Position numbers and translations under genes: made by a program. Shown here piece by piece: positions 1 through 7,074 of a stretch of 33,958 bases of DNA. The stretch comes from Bradyrhizobium lablabi. GTDB lineage: Bacteria; Pseudomonadota; Alphaproteobacteria; Rhizobiales; Xanthobacteraceae. A model generated the notes under the pieces. It saw nothing but the letters and a program-made list of their open reading frames with translations, was not told where the DNA came from and made no database searches. The stretch is taken from contig NZ_LLYB01000085.1 in the NCBI RefSeq assembly GCF_001440475.1, positions 24,592 to 58,549 on the forward strand. The letters run 5' to 3'. The stretch's first letter is position 1. The number at the start of each line of letters is the position of its first letter.

Positions 1-161
1 ATCGCTGAATTGAAGATGGAATGGCGGCGGCCGCCCGCCGAATCAACGGCGGCGAACCACGCCCCAAATTGCGCAGACATGATCGAATCCCTGATCTCTC
101 GATGGACCACGGGCATGCGCGCGCGCTGGTCGCGCGGCTGCCCACGTCGTTACGTCAGAGA

Positions 162-638
162 TCAGGCGATGGGGGGACGGTAGAGCAGAGAGGGCGCCTC
201 GCCCGGCAGCCGCTGGAAATTCTCGGAGACGCACAGCGAGATCGGTGGCGTGGGCGTGGCGACGACGGGCGGATCGGTCGCGATCGCCGAAACGCACAGC
301 ATGGCGCAGCAAGGTCCCATGGAGCCCTTGCCGTCGTGGGGATGCTTGGCGTGCCCGGGCATCGCGTCGAGCTCGGGCATGGCGTCGTGCCCGGCATCGG
401 CGTGATGCACCGCATGCTGATCCGCCTGCATCGCATGATGCTGGTGCGAGGCCGCTTGCTCTTCCTGAGCGCCCTCATGCACATGCGCGGCGGCTGTCGT
501 TCCGGGCGGGGGCAGGAGGCATGACGCGGCGTCGCCGAGCGCCAGAGTCACGCCCGGCGCAAGCACGCAAAACAGATAGAGCAGGGCGGCAAACCACCCC
601 GCTTTGGCGCGCATCGGCCTCGTCAAGCGAACGAACAT
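162..638 (-). CDS. His-rich exported hypothetical protein
   Basis: The 158-residue product begins with a short basic stretch and a hydrophobic segment (about residues 13-35) that reads as a signal peptide or membrane anchor. The middle (about 52-101) carries twelve histidines in HVH, HQHH, HAVHH and KHPH clusters with several Met and Asp. A CCAMLC motif follows at about 109-114. Clustered His, Met and Cys suggest binding of a soft or transition metal such as copper or cobalt in the periplasm; this is inference, as I do not recognise the family with certainty (it recalls DUF2946-type proteins). The start at 638 has a weak TAGG-type ribosome site. The gene diverges from the MFS permease at 705, leaving a 66-bp shared upstream region. 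Confidence 0.65.
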   Translation of the reverse strand: MFVRLTRPMRAKAGWFAALLYLFCVLAPGVTLALGDAASCLLPPPGTTAAAHVHEGAQEEQAASHQHHAMQADQHAVHHADAGHDAMPELDAMPGHAKHPHDGKGSMGPCCAMLCVSAIATDPPVVATPTPPISLCVSENFQRLPGEAPSLLYRPPIA

Positions 639-704
639 CGCGGCAACCTAACGCTATCTGCCGATTCAGCCAAGCGCTGAGGGACGCTGTCCCATCACAA
701 CTGC

Positions 705-2003
705 ATGCCCAATATCGCGGCAATGTGGCTTGACGTTAGGCGATTTGCCCCCGAAGTTGCGGCCGCCGTGGCAATTTCTTCTGAGCTTTCCAAGGATTCC
801 GACCTGTTCGTTCCCGACTCGCGCCGGGCGTGGACCCGGCTTGCCGTGGCCGTGCTGATCGGCTCGCTCGGCAGTGTCGGCATGTGGTCGGTGGTGGTCG
901 CGCTGCCGGTGGTGCAGACGGAATTCGCCGCAAGCCGCGGCACCGCCTCGCTGGCCTTTACGATGATCATGCTCGGCTTCGGCTCCGGCGCGGTGCTGAC
1001 CGGCAAGATCACCGACCGCTACGGCATCGTCACCGCGATCGGGCTCGGCATCGGCATTCTGGGCCTCGGCTATATCGTCGCGGGCATGTCGACCTCGATC
1101 TGGCACTTCATCCTGGTGCATTTCGCCATCGGGCTGTCGTCGTCGGCGACCTTTGGTCCGCTGATGGCGGAGGCCTCGCACTGGTTCGACCGCTACCGCG
1201 GACTTGCGGTCGCGGTCGCCGCCAGCGGCAATTATATCGGCGGCGCGATCTGGCCACCGGTGATCAACTACGCCATCGAGCAATTGGGCTGGCGCACCAC
1301 CCATATCGGGCTCGGCATCTTCACCGCGGTGGCGATGACGCTGGCGCTGATCGTGTTGCGGATGCTGATGGGGGCGGGAGGCCAGCGCGACCACGAGAAC
1401 GCAGCGCCGCCGCGCATGGATTTGCGAATTTCCACCAATGCGCTGACGGCGATCCTGTCGCTGGCCGCCATTGCCTGCTGCGTCGCGATGTCGATGCCGC
1501 AGGTGCATATCGTCGCCTATTGCAGCGATCTCGGTTATGGCGTGGCGCGCGGCGCCGAGATGCTGTCGCTGATGCTCGGTTTCGGCATCATCAGCCGGAT
1601 CGGAAGCGGTTTCCTCGCCGACAAGATCGGCGGCATCCGCACGCTTTTGATCGGGTCGGTGGCGCAGGGCACCGCGCTGTTGTTCTACCTGTTCTTCGAC
1701 GGACTGACCTCGCTCTATGTGATTTCCGCGATGTTCGGCCTGTTCCAGGGCGGCATCGTGCCGAGTTATGCCATCATCGTGCGCGAGGCGATGCCGGCTT
1801 CGGAAGCAGCTACCCGCGTTGGCATCGTCATCTTCGCCTCCGTGTTCGGCATGTCATTCGGCGGCTGGGTCTCCGGCGCGATCTTCGACGCCACCGGCTC
1901 CTACATGGCGGCGTTCGCCAACGGGCTGGCATGGAACGCGCTGAATATCGGCATCATGCTATTGCTGTTGATGCGCGCGCGGCAGCGGCTGGCGATGGCG
2001 TAA
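705..2003 (+). CDS. MFS transporter
   Basis: This is a 12-helix major facilitator superfamily permease of about 430 residues, a normal length for the family. After a hydrophilic N-terminus of about 45 residues come alternating hydrophobic helices. The first half contains the loop 2-3 signature GKITDRYG, the usual MFS gating motif, and a second copy, GFLADKIGG, sits at the start of the second half. The layout resembles the OFA/monocarboxylate-like group, but substrate cannot be read from sequence. The start is uncertain: neither the ATG at 705 nor that at 723 has a clear ribosome site, and a GTG near 768 would give a shorter N-terminus. It is divergent from the His-rich protein and followed 37 bp later by a small hypothetical gene. 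Confidence 0.9.
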   Translation: MPNIAAMWLDVRRFAPEVAAAVAISSELSKDSDLFVPDSRRAWTRLAVAVLIGSLGSVGMWSVVVALPVVQTEFAASRGTASLAFTMIMLGFGSGAVLTGKITDRYGIVTAIGLGIGILGLGYIVAGMSTSIWHFILVHFAIGLSSSATFGPLMAEASHWFDRYRGLAVAVAASGNYIGGAIWPPVINYAIEQLGWRTTHIGLGIFTAVAMTLALIVLRMLMGAGGQRDHENAAPPRMDLRISTNALTAILSLAAIACCVAMSMPQVHIVAYCSDLGYGVARGAEMLSLMLGFGIISRIGSGFLADKIGGIRTLLIGSVAQGTALLFYLFFDGLTSLYVISAMFGLFQGGIVPSYAIIVREAMPASEAATRVGIVIFASVFGMSFGGWVSGAIFDATGSYMAAFANGLAWNALNIGIMLLLLMRARQRLAMA

Positions 2004-2040
2004 CGAGACGATCCAGGGGTTCTGGCGCGGAAGCGGGATC

Positions 2041-2451
2041 ATGGCGTTTGCGATCAAGGCCGAAATCTCCGATCCGCGCGCGACCGCGTTCTCGCTCATG
2101 GCGCAAAAGACGATGTATGGCGGCAAGCAGATCGCCGAAGGCGACCCGATATTCGTGTTCGCGAGCGAGAACGAGGGCGGGCAGGGGCTGATCGCGCGCG
2201 GCGTCGTCACCTCCGCCGAGGCGGTTGCGAAGAAGCGCGGGATCGCGAGGCAAACGCCGCGCGTGAGCATCGCCATCAAACGCACCGCGCTGGCGAAGCG
2301 GCCACTGGGGCGGCGCGAGCTCAAGGGATTCGCCGACTGGAATGACGGCCAACCCGAGACCGAGCTCAACTTCAAATTCTATCGCCAGGCAACGAACAAG
2401 ATCGTCGGCATTTCGGACCAGGCCGCGGAGTTTCTTGGCAAATTCTTCTAG
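2041..2451 (+). CDS. Conserved hypothetical protein, possibly PUA/EVE-like
   Basis: A 136-residue soluble protein without signal peptide or membrane segment. The stretch GDPIFVFASENEGGQGLIARGVV (about residues 39-61) has the feel of the small beta-barrel PUA/EVE-type domains, in which a ligand-binding barrel is followed by a Gly-rich turn, but I cannot assign it firmly. The C-terminal half is basic and ends in a short amphipathic helix. It lies 37 bp after the MFS gene in the same direction, so may share its transcript, and it converges with the DUF4864-like gene whose stop is 17 bp away. No function is proposed. Confidence 0.7.
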   Translation: MAFAIKAEISDPRATAFSLMAQKTMYGGKQIAEGDPIFVFASENEGGQGLIARGVVTSAEAVAKKRGIARQTPRVSIAIKRTALAKRPLGRRELKGFADWNDGQPETELNFKFYRQATNKIVGISDQAAEFLGKFF

Positions 2452-2467
2452 CTGACGCTGCGGGAGA

Positions 2468-2872
2468 CTAAACCGCCTGCCCCGCCTTCAACAGCGAGCA
2501 CCCCGTAATCTTCAAACTGCCGTCGCTCTGCTGCTCCAGCGTGTACATCGCTTCCCAGGCTTCGCCATCGTCGTCGACGATGTGGACGCGCTGGGCGATG
2601 TGGCCGCCCGAAGCGCGCGCCTCGCCGAATTCGAAACTCTTGTGGCGGTAGACCGGGGCATAGCCCTGGCGGACCATCTGCATGAAGGTGTCGGCCTGCG
2701 GAAACAGCTGTTTGATCTCGGGCGCGGCGTGCGAATAGGCAGCCGCGGCATCGTCGCTGGCGAATGCCTGCTCCTGTGCCCGGATCACGCTTTGGGCTGT
2801 GGCGACGTCGTCGGCGAAAGCCGGTGCAGCCAGGCCGAGCAAGAGGGCCAGAAACAAGACGATGGCGCGCAT
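2468..2872 (-). CDS. DUF4864-like exported protein
   Basis: A 134-residue protein starting MRAIVLFLALLLGLAAPAFADD, a classic Sec signal peptide with an AFA cleavage site. The mature part begins with a helix (AQSVIRAQEQAFASDDAAAAYSHAAPEIK) and continues with beta strands including YRHKSFEFGEA and AYTLEQQSDGSLKITGC-like elements. This is the NTF2/SnoaL-like cystatin fold layout of DUF4864 proteins. The internal ATG at 2872 is preferred over upstream in-frame starts because only it exposes the signal peptide. It follows the LprI-like gene by 74 bp on the same strand, so the two may form a periplasmic pair. The function of the family is unknown. Confidence 0.75.
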   Translation of the reverse strand: MRAIVLFLALLLGLAAPAFADDVATAQSVIRAQEQAFASDDAAAAYSHAAPEIKQLFPQADTFMQMVRQGYAPVYRHKSFEFGEARASGGHIAQRVHIVDDDGEAWEAMYTLEQQSDGSLKITGCSLLKAGQAV

Positions 2873-2946
2873 GATGGAGCTCCGTGATCGATGCCACCAG
2901 ATACGTTCTACACCGCAACCGGTTTCCTGTCCCGGGTTGCGTACGT

Positions 2947-4473
2947 CTACCGGATCGATCCGCGGAGATTGTCGATGTCCGGCGAGGGGCGGGCCGGAAA
3001 CAGCCTTGCGGTCGACGAGTTCGAGAGATTGCGCTGGCATTTTGCTTGATCGGCCTTGTCGTCCTCGCTGCCGTCCTTTTTCCAGCGCTTTTTGGCGAAG
3101 ACGTCGTCGAGACGGTTGACGATCAGCGTAGCGTGATCGCGTTCCAGCGTATCCGGGTTGTTGCGCTGCTCGCTGGAGCGGAAGACGCCGTTCACGATCT
3201 TGCCGGTCGTCTCATAGTCACAGCCGGCCTTCCAGTCGCCTTGCTCCCACTTCCAGCCCTTGGCTGTGATGGTGCCGTCCGCGTCGGCGGCGATCTTGAT
3301 GACCGCGTTGTAGGCCAGCCAGATGCCGGCGAGGCCGGTGCGCCTGTCGTCAAAACCTTCAAGCAAGGCGATCCGCTCGCGCTGCAATCCATTGACATGG
3401 TCGCGGGCGTCGGTCGTGAAGTGCATCTGCGAGGTTTGTTTCTCCCAGGCCGGATGCAGGAACTGCGGAAACTGCGCGGCCTGCGTTCTCAGCCAATTGC
3501 GCTGGTCTTCCATCAGCGCGCGTTTCGTCACGTCATCCAGCCGCGGCAGCAATGCCTTCCAGGCGCGGTCCAGCCGCTGGTCGTTATCGGCAAGATCCGG
3601 ATCGGCGCAAATCTCTTCCTTGGTCGCGGTGTCGGGACGCGCGCAGTCGAATGTCGGCGTCACGAAAGCCGTGTCCGCCTTGTCGGGCGCGGCGTCCGGC
3701 TTGCCTATCGGAAAATAACTCGCGGTGATCTGCTCGATCGATTCACAGCTGGGCAGGTCGTTGGTCCAGCCCTCGTCGCCGGGTATGATCGCGACGCGAA
3801 GCGTGTCGCCCTGGCGGCGCATCTTGATGGTTGGGGGCTTCTTCGGCTCAGAGGCGGTGGCTGCCTTCGCCGCGGCCTCGTCCGGCAGCAACGATCCCGC
3901 CAGCCACGCGCCGCCATCCGACTTCACGAGCGCACCCACCGTGCACTCCGCGTGACGGTTGCTGCCGTAGTTGACGCGGATGTTGACGGCGAGGCGATAG
4001 GCGCCGCTCTCCGCGGGCGTCACGACGATACCGCCGAACGCGCTGGTCCACCGGCCGGCAAAACCCGTGCGGCCAAAACCGTCAGCCATGCTTTCGAGCG
4101 CGGCGGCACGCGACTGCAGCGTTTCCGCAAAACCGGCGCGGAGGTCGGCATCGTCCATCTCCACCACGAGATCAGCGGCATCGAGGATCATTTCGTTGAA
4201 CCAGGCTTGATCGCGCTTGAGCAGCGGCCGGATGTTGGCTGGTGCCTTTGGCAGCGCGGTGTCGAACGCCCTGTCGATCCGGGCGACGAGCTTGTCGTAG
4301 CCTGCCTCCCGGCAGAGGGCCGTCTTGATGCGGTCGGCGTCGGTCTCGTCGCACAATCTGATCGGGGTCGGCGCGCGGCTGGCGGCGCGGATGAAATCAT
4401 CACTCGCGTTCGCCGCAGCGGGCGCGAGAGCGGTCAGCGCGATAGCGAGCGTGGCAAGGCGCAGCACGGACAT
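2947..4473 (-). CDS. Exported protein with LprI/DUF1311-like domain
   Basis: A 508-residue protein with an N-terminal signal peptide (MSVLRLATLAIALTALAPAAANA). Residues roughly 280-350 (FDCARPDTATKEEICADPDLADNDQRLDRAWKALL and following QRNWLRTQAAQF) match the Cys-containing helical repeat of lysozyme-inhibitor LprI N-terminal/DUF1311 domains, with the typical C-x12-C spacing. A related helical segment (about 42-130) appears near the N-terminus (ALCREAGYDKLVARIDRAFDTAL), suggesting a duplicated module. Between and after them are beta-rich segments built around WTSAFGGIVV and GLAGIWLAYNAVI, which look like repeats of a small barrel. It is probably periplasmic and may bind peptidoglycan enzymes, but only the domain type is supported. 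It lies downstream of the crotonase with a 146-bp gap that holds no other gene. Confidence 0.75.
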   Translation of the reverse strand: MSVLRLATLAIALTALAPAAANASDDFIRAASRAPTPIRLCDETDADRIKTALCREAGYDKLVARIDRAFDTALPKAPANIRPLLKRDQAWFNEMILDAADLVVEMDDADLRAGFAETLQSRAAALESMADGFGRTGFAGRWTSAFGGIVVTPAESGAYRLAVNIRVNYGSNRHAECTVGALVKSDGGAWLAGSLLPDEAAAKAATASEPKKPPTIKMRRQGDTLRVAIIPGDEGWTNDLPSCESIEQITASYFPIGKPDAAPDKADTAFVTPTFDCARPDTATKEEICADPDLADNDQRLDRAWKALLPRLDDVTKRALMEDQRNWLRTQAAQFPQFLHPAWEKQTSQMHFTTDARDHVNGLQRERIALLEGFDDRRTGLAGIWLAYNAVIKIAADADGTITAKGWKWEQGDWKAGCDYETTGKIVNGVFRSSEQRNNPDTLERDHATLIVNRLDDVFAKKRWKKDGSEDDKADQAKCQRNLSNSSTARLFPARPSPDIDNLRGSIR

Positions 4474-4619
4474 TGATTACGGCTCTCGGGAGGGGTCCTC
4501 CGCCCTTGGTCGTCCGTGCTGCGGTTCGGGTTCAGCGCGCGGCCGTCCTCAGGGATCGATCGTGATCTCGATCGTCGCCAGTTCGTCCCGCTTCGCCGAA
4601 AGGGCCGTCATCTCCGCGA

Positions 4620-5399
4620 TCACCGCCCCTGAAACACCGCGGCGCGTCGCTCGATGAAGGACTGGATGCCCTCGCGCGCATCGGCGCTGTTGAGCACACG
4701 CTCGCGGACCTTCGGAATGTAGGCGATGGCCGCCTGCTCGCCCTGTTCGGCATACTTCAGGGCCGCTTCCTTGGTGACCTGGATGCCGAGCGGCGCATTG
4801 CCGGCGATGATCTTGGCGAGCGCCATCGCGCGCTCGATCTGCTGGCCGGCCGGCACCACTTCCTGCACCAGGCCGATCTCGCGGGCGCGGGCTGCGGTGA
4901 ACTCGTCGCACAGGAACAGATGATACATCGCGTTGCCCCAGCCGGTGCGCGACAGGAAGCGGAAATGCGCGCCGCCGAGCGGGGCGATGCCGCGCTTGGA
5001 TTCCATCTGGCAGAAGCGGGCGTCGTCAGCGGCGACGACGATGTCGCCGGCCAGCATCAATTCGATGCCGATGGTGAAGACGATGCCCTGCACGGCGGTG
5101 ACGATCGGCTTCTTGCACCGCTTCTGCAGGCCGAAGACGTCGACATTACCCTCCTTGAAGTTGCGCTTCTCGGCGTTAGGACCAAAGAACTTCGGCATGT
5201 CGAGGCCGGCGGTAAAGTCCTTGCCCTCGGCGCAGATGACGCCGACCCAATAGCTGTCGTTGTTGTGGAGTTCGGTCAGGGCATCCGATAATTGCTCCAT
5301 CATCGCAGGCGAGAACGCGTTCTTCTTCGCCGGATTGTCGATGATGATCTTGAAGATGCGATCATGGATTTCGGTGCGGATTGTTCCTTCGGCGCTCAT
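4620..5399 (-). CDS. Enoyl-CoA hydratase/isomerase (crotonase) family
   Basis: A 259-residue crotonase-fold enzyme, which act on acyl-CoA thioesters by stabilising an enolate in an oxyanion hole. Visible hallmarks are KKNAFSPAMM near residue 25, the first oxyanion-hole segment GKDFTAGLDM (about 63-72), and the second one, VQGIVFTIGIELMLAGDIVVAADDARF (about 100-126). The stretch MESKRGIAPLGGAHFRFLSRTGWGNAMYHLFL follows, with the position usually holding a catalytic Glu carrying a hydrophobic/Pro-Leu context, so the exact reaction (hydratase, isomerase or hydrolase) is open. The ATG at 5399 is chosen because AGAGGAAG lies just upstream. It is 49 bp after the tautomerase gene and probably shares its TetR-controlled transcript. 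Confidence 0.88.
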   Translation of the reverse strand: MSAEGTIRTEIHDRIFKIIIDNPAKKNAFSPAMMEQLSDALTELHNNDSYWVGVICAEGKDFTAGLDMPKFFGPNAEKRNFKEGNVDVFGLQKRCKKPIVTAVQGIVFTIGIELMLAGDIVVAADDARFCQMESKRGIAPLGGAHFRFLSRTGWGNAMYHLFLCDEFTAARAREIGLVQEVVPAGQQIERAMALAKIIAGNAPLGIQVTKEAALKYAEQGEQAAIAYIPKVRERVLNSADAREGIQSFIERRAAVFQGR

Positions 5400-5448
5400 G
5401 GTCTTCCTCTCGAAATATTGGTGGGCGTGGCAGTGCGATCGCGCGTTG

Positions 5449-5937
5449 CTATCGCTCGTATTTGACAGCGAGCGAGGTGCGGATCGCGGCCGCCCGCTCC
5501 GGCGAGAAATGCGAGGCGCCATGCTCGAGCAGATCGAGGAATGACAGCACGCCGCCGCGCGAGCCCCAGCTTCCTTCCTCGATGATACGGAAATTGATCC
5601 ACCAGGCGGGCGAGGGGGTTTTCATCCCGCACGCCTCCGCCAGCGCCGTGTGGATGTTGCGGATCACGGTCGCGCGATCCTCGCGCGTCCAGCAGCAGTC
5701 CATGACAGCGACATCGATCAGCATGACGTCGCTCGGCCTGTCCGATAGCAATTCGCCGCCATGGGCGATCATGTCGAGTGGCCGCTCGGCAAAATGCACC
5801 TGATAGCCGCGGCGTGCCTCCGGCGTGAGCTTGCCGACTTCCGGCACCAGCACGGCATCGGTCAGCGTTTTTGCCAGCACGCGCCGCTGATCGGCGTTCA
5901 GCCGGCCCTGCGGCGTCATCACATGGATAAACGTCAT
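5449..5937 (-). CDS. Tautomerase family protein lacking the N-terminal proline
   Basis: A 162-residue protein with the beta-alpha-beta plan of the 4-oxalocrotonate tautomerase superfamily, about twice the length of a single 4-OT subunit and like the fused forms such as cis-CaaD and MSAD. The first strand reads M-TFIHVMTP, followed by a helix (ADQRRVLAKTLTDAV), and the second half holds VMLIDVAVMD and a second helix before WWINFRIIEEGSWG. The family uses Pro-1 as catalytic base; here the codon after ATG is ACG (Thr), and the ribosome site AAGGAGCCCGCC fits this ATG well, so the proline is truly absent. It is the first gene of a pair with the crotonase and diverges from TetR across paired palindromes. 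The protein may be a non-catalytic or mechanistically different member. Confidence 0.8.
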   Translation of the reverse strand: MTFIHVMTPQGRLNADQRRVLAKTLTDAVLVPEVGKLTPEARRGYQVHFAERPLDMIAHGGELLSDRPSDVMLIDVAVMDCCWTREDRATVIRNIHTALAEACGMKTPSPAWWINFRIIEEGSWGSRGGVLSFLDLLEHGASHFSPERAAAIRTSLAVKYER

Positions 5938-5968
5938 GGCGGGCTCCTTCTGTCGGCATATTCCTGAC

Positions 5969-5984
5969 TATGACGATCGTCATA
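5969..5984. promoter_or_regulatory. Perfect 16-bp palindrome, probable TetR operator 1
   Basis: The site TATGACGATCGTCATA is exactly self-complementary. It lies 32 bp upstream of the tautomerase start and 69 bp upstream of the TetR start, in the only intergenic space between these divergent genes. Its size and symmetry fit a TetR-family dimer. A degenerate second copy lies 34 bp away. Confidence 0.65.
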
Positions 5985-6002
5985 ACTTCACAGGGGGCTG
6001 GC

Positions 6003-6018
6003 TATGTCAAGTGTCATA
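6003..6018. promoter_or_regulatory. Degenerate palindrome, probable TetR operator 2
   Basis: TATGTCAAGTGTCATA matches the perfect palindrome at 5969-5984 at 12 of 16 positions and keeps the outer TATG/CATA arms and the inner C and G. The centres of the two sites are 34 bp apart, about three helical turns, so two dimers would bind on the same face. The A/T-rich TATTAT at 6017-6022 directly beside it could be the -10 of tetR, consistent with autoregulation. Confidence 0.55.
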
Positions 6019-6052
6019 TTATAGGATGTGCCATTCCGCTGGAGAGGATCCG

Positions 6053-6664
6053 ATGACGTCAGATACCCGCGCCAAGATGGTGGCAGGCGCCGCCGACCTG
6101 ATGAGCCGCCGCGGCGTCAACGCCACCAGCATGCGCGAGGTGGTGCGTCACACCGGTACGCCGCGTGGTTCCATCAGCCATCATTTCCCGCGCGGCAAGC
6201 AGCAACTGATCGAGGATGCGGTGGTGTTCGCGGGCCGGACGGTCTCGGGGCCGCTGGAGCATCTGGTGCAGTCGCGCGGCGCCATTGCGGGCCTGCGTAC
6301 CTTCATCGGCCTGTGGCGTCAGACGCTGGAGAAGTCGAAATTCGAGGCCGGCTGTCCAGTGCTCGCAGTCGCGGTCGAGCAATATGTCAACGACGCGACG
6401 GAAAAGGACGGCGCGCCGGACGAAGCCGCGCAGCAACATCTGCTCGATCTCGCCGATGGCGTATTCGCCGACTGGCAGCGCATCATGTTCACGGCGCTGC
6501 GCCGCGAGGGCGTCGCGCCGGTGCGCGCGCGGCGGCTGGCGGCGCTCGTCATCGCCTCTACGGAGGGAACGGTCGCGATGTGCCGCGCGGCGCGCAGCGC
6601 CCAGCCGCTCGAGGACGTCAGGCAGGAGCTCGAACTGGTGCTGTCGAGCGCGCTGGCGAAGTGA
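6053..6664 (+). CDS. TetR/AcrR family transcriptional regulator
   Basis: A 203-residue TetR-type repressor. The N-terminal DNA-binding domain (about residues 5-55) carries AADLMSRRGVNATSMREVVRHTGTPRGSISHHFP, with the usual helix-turn-helix and the terminal tyrosine position changed to HHFP, followed by GKQQLIEDAV. The C-terminal ligand domain (SKFEAGCPVLAVAVEQ, then RREGVAPVRARRLAALVIASTEG) resembles the LmrA/YxaF group, whose members include flavonoid- and lipophile-responsive repressors; that match is inference. GGAGAGGATCC before the ATG at 6053 supports this start over upstream ones. It diverges from the tautomerase-crotonase pair and probably represses it and itself. It converges with the DUF1127 gene, the stops being 12 bp apart. 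Confidence 0.9.
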   Translation: MTSDTRAKMVAGAADLMSRRGVNATSMREVVRHTGTPRGSISHHFPRGKQQLIEDAVVFAGRTVSGPLEHLVQSRGAIAGLRTFIGLWRQTLEKSKFEAGCPVLAVAVEQYVNDATEKDGAPDEAAQQHLLDLADGVFADWQRIMFTALRREGVAPVRARRLAALVIASTEGTVAMCRAARSAQPLEDVRQELELVLSSALAK

Positions 6665-6676
6665 GGCCGAGATGCA

Positions 6677-6934
6677 TCACATTCGAGTCCCGATGTCAGA
6701 CATCCAACGGAGGGGATCTGGCGAGATTGAGCGGTTTGAGGTGACGTAGTCAATCTCGCCCCGTGTGATACCAATGTCCGCAAGCTCGCTGCCCGTCAGC
6801 CGACACAACTCGGTTCGCAGCCTCTCGCGTTTGCGCCGCGCCTGAAATGCATTCCAGTATGCTTCGAGAGGACTGTAGACCGGTCGCTTTGTGGTTGCCG
6901 ATACCAGCTCGGCAGGTGCCTGGGTCGTGCTCAT
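6677..6934 (-). CDS. DUF1127 protein
   Basis: A small 85-residue basic protein with the DUF1127 (YjiS-like) motif at about residues 27-63: WNAFQARRKRERLRTELCRLTGSELADIGITRGEID, containing the characteristic L-x-x-L-[ST]-x-x-x-L-x-D-I-G-[IL]-x-R. Members in alphaproteobacteria include short RNA-interacting regulators of phosphate and carbon metabolism in Agrobacterium, but the role here is not established. The first 25 residues (STTQAPAELVSATTKRPVYSP) are low-complexity and likely disordered. It diverges from the winged-helix/TPR regulator at 7075 over a 140-bp spacer. Confidence 0.85.
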   Translation of the reverse strand: MSTTQAPAELVSATTKRPVYSPLEAYWNAFQARRKRERLRTELCRLTGSELADIGITRGEIDYVTSNRSISPDPLRWMSDIGTRM

Positions 6935-7074
6935 TGCGGTGTGTCCTGTCGGGATGACCAGGCAATGTTGCCGCTAGATGCGCCGACGCGCTTAATTGGT
7001 GGCTTACATTTCCCTTGCCGGCAGCTTATTCTTGGGGGCCTCGGGGGAGGTGTGCCCGAAGAAGGAATGGCAAC

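Noticed and set aside
1..80. Minus-strand frame open to the left edge, starting MSAQFGAWFAAVDSAGG
   Set aside because: An AGGGA site precedes the ATG at 80, but only 26 codons are visible and no family can be recognised, so it cannot be supported as a gene.
647..740. Inverted CCTAACG (647-653) and CGTTAGG (734-740) between the His-rich and MFS genes
   Set aside because: Seven bases with a large gap, and the second copy lies inside the MFS frame, so this may be chance.
2884..4476. Long plus-strand open frame of 530 codons opposite the LprI-like gene
   Set aside because: The minus strand has a signal peptide and recognisable domain, while the plus-strand product is Arg/Val-rich antisense-like sequence caused by high GC.
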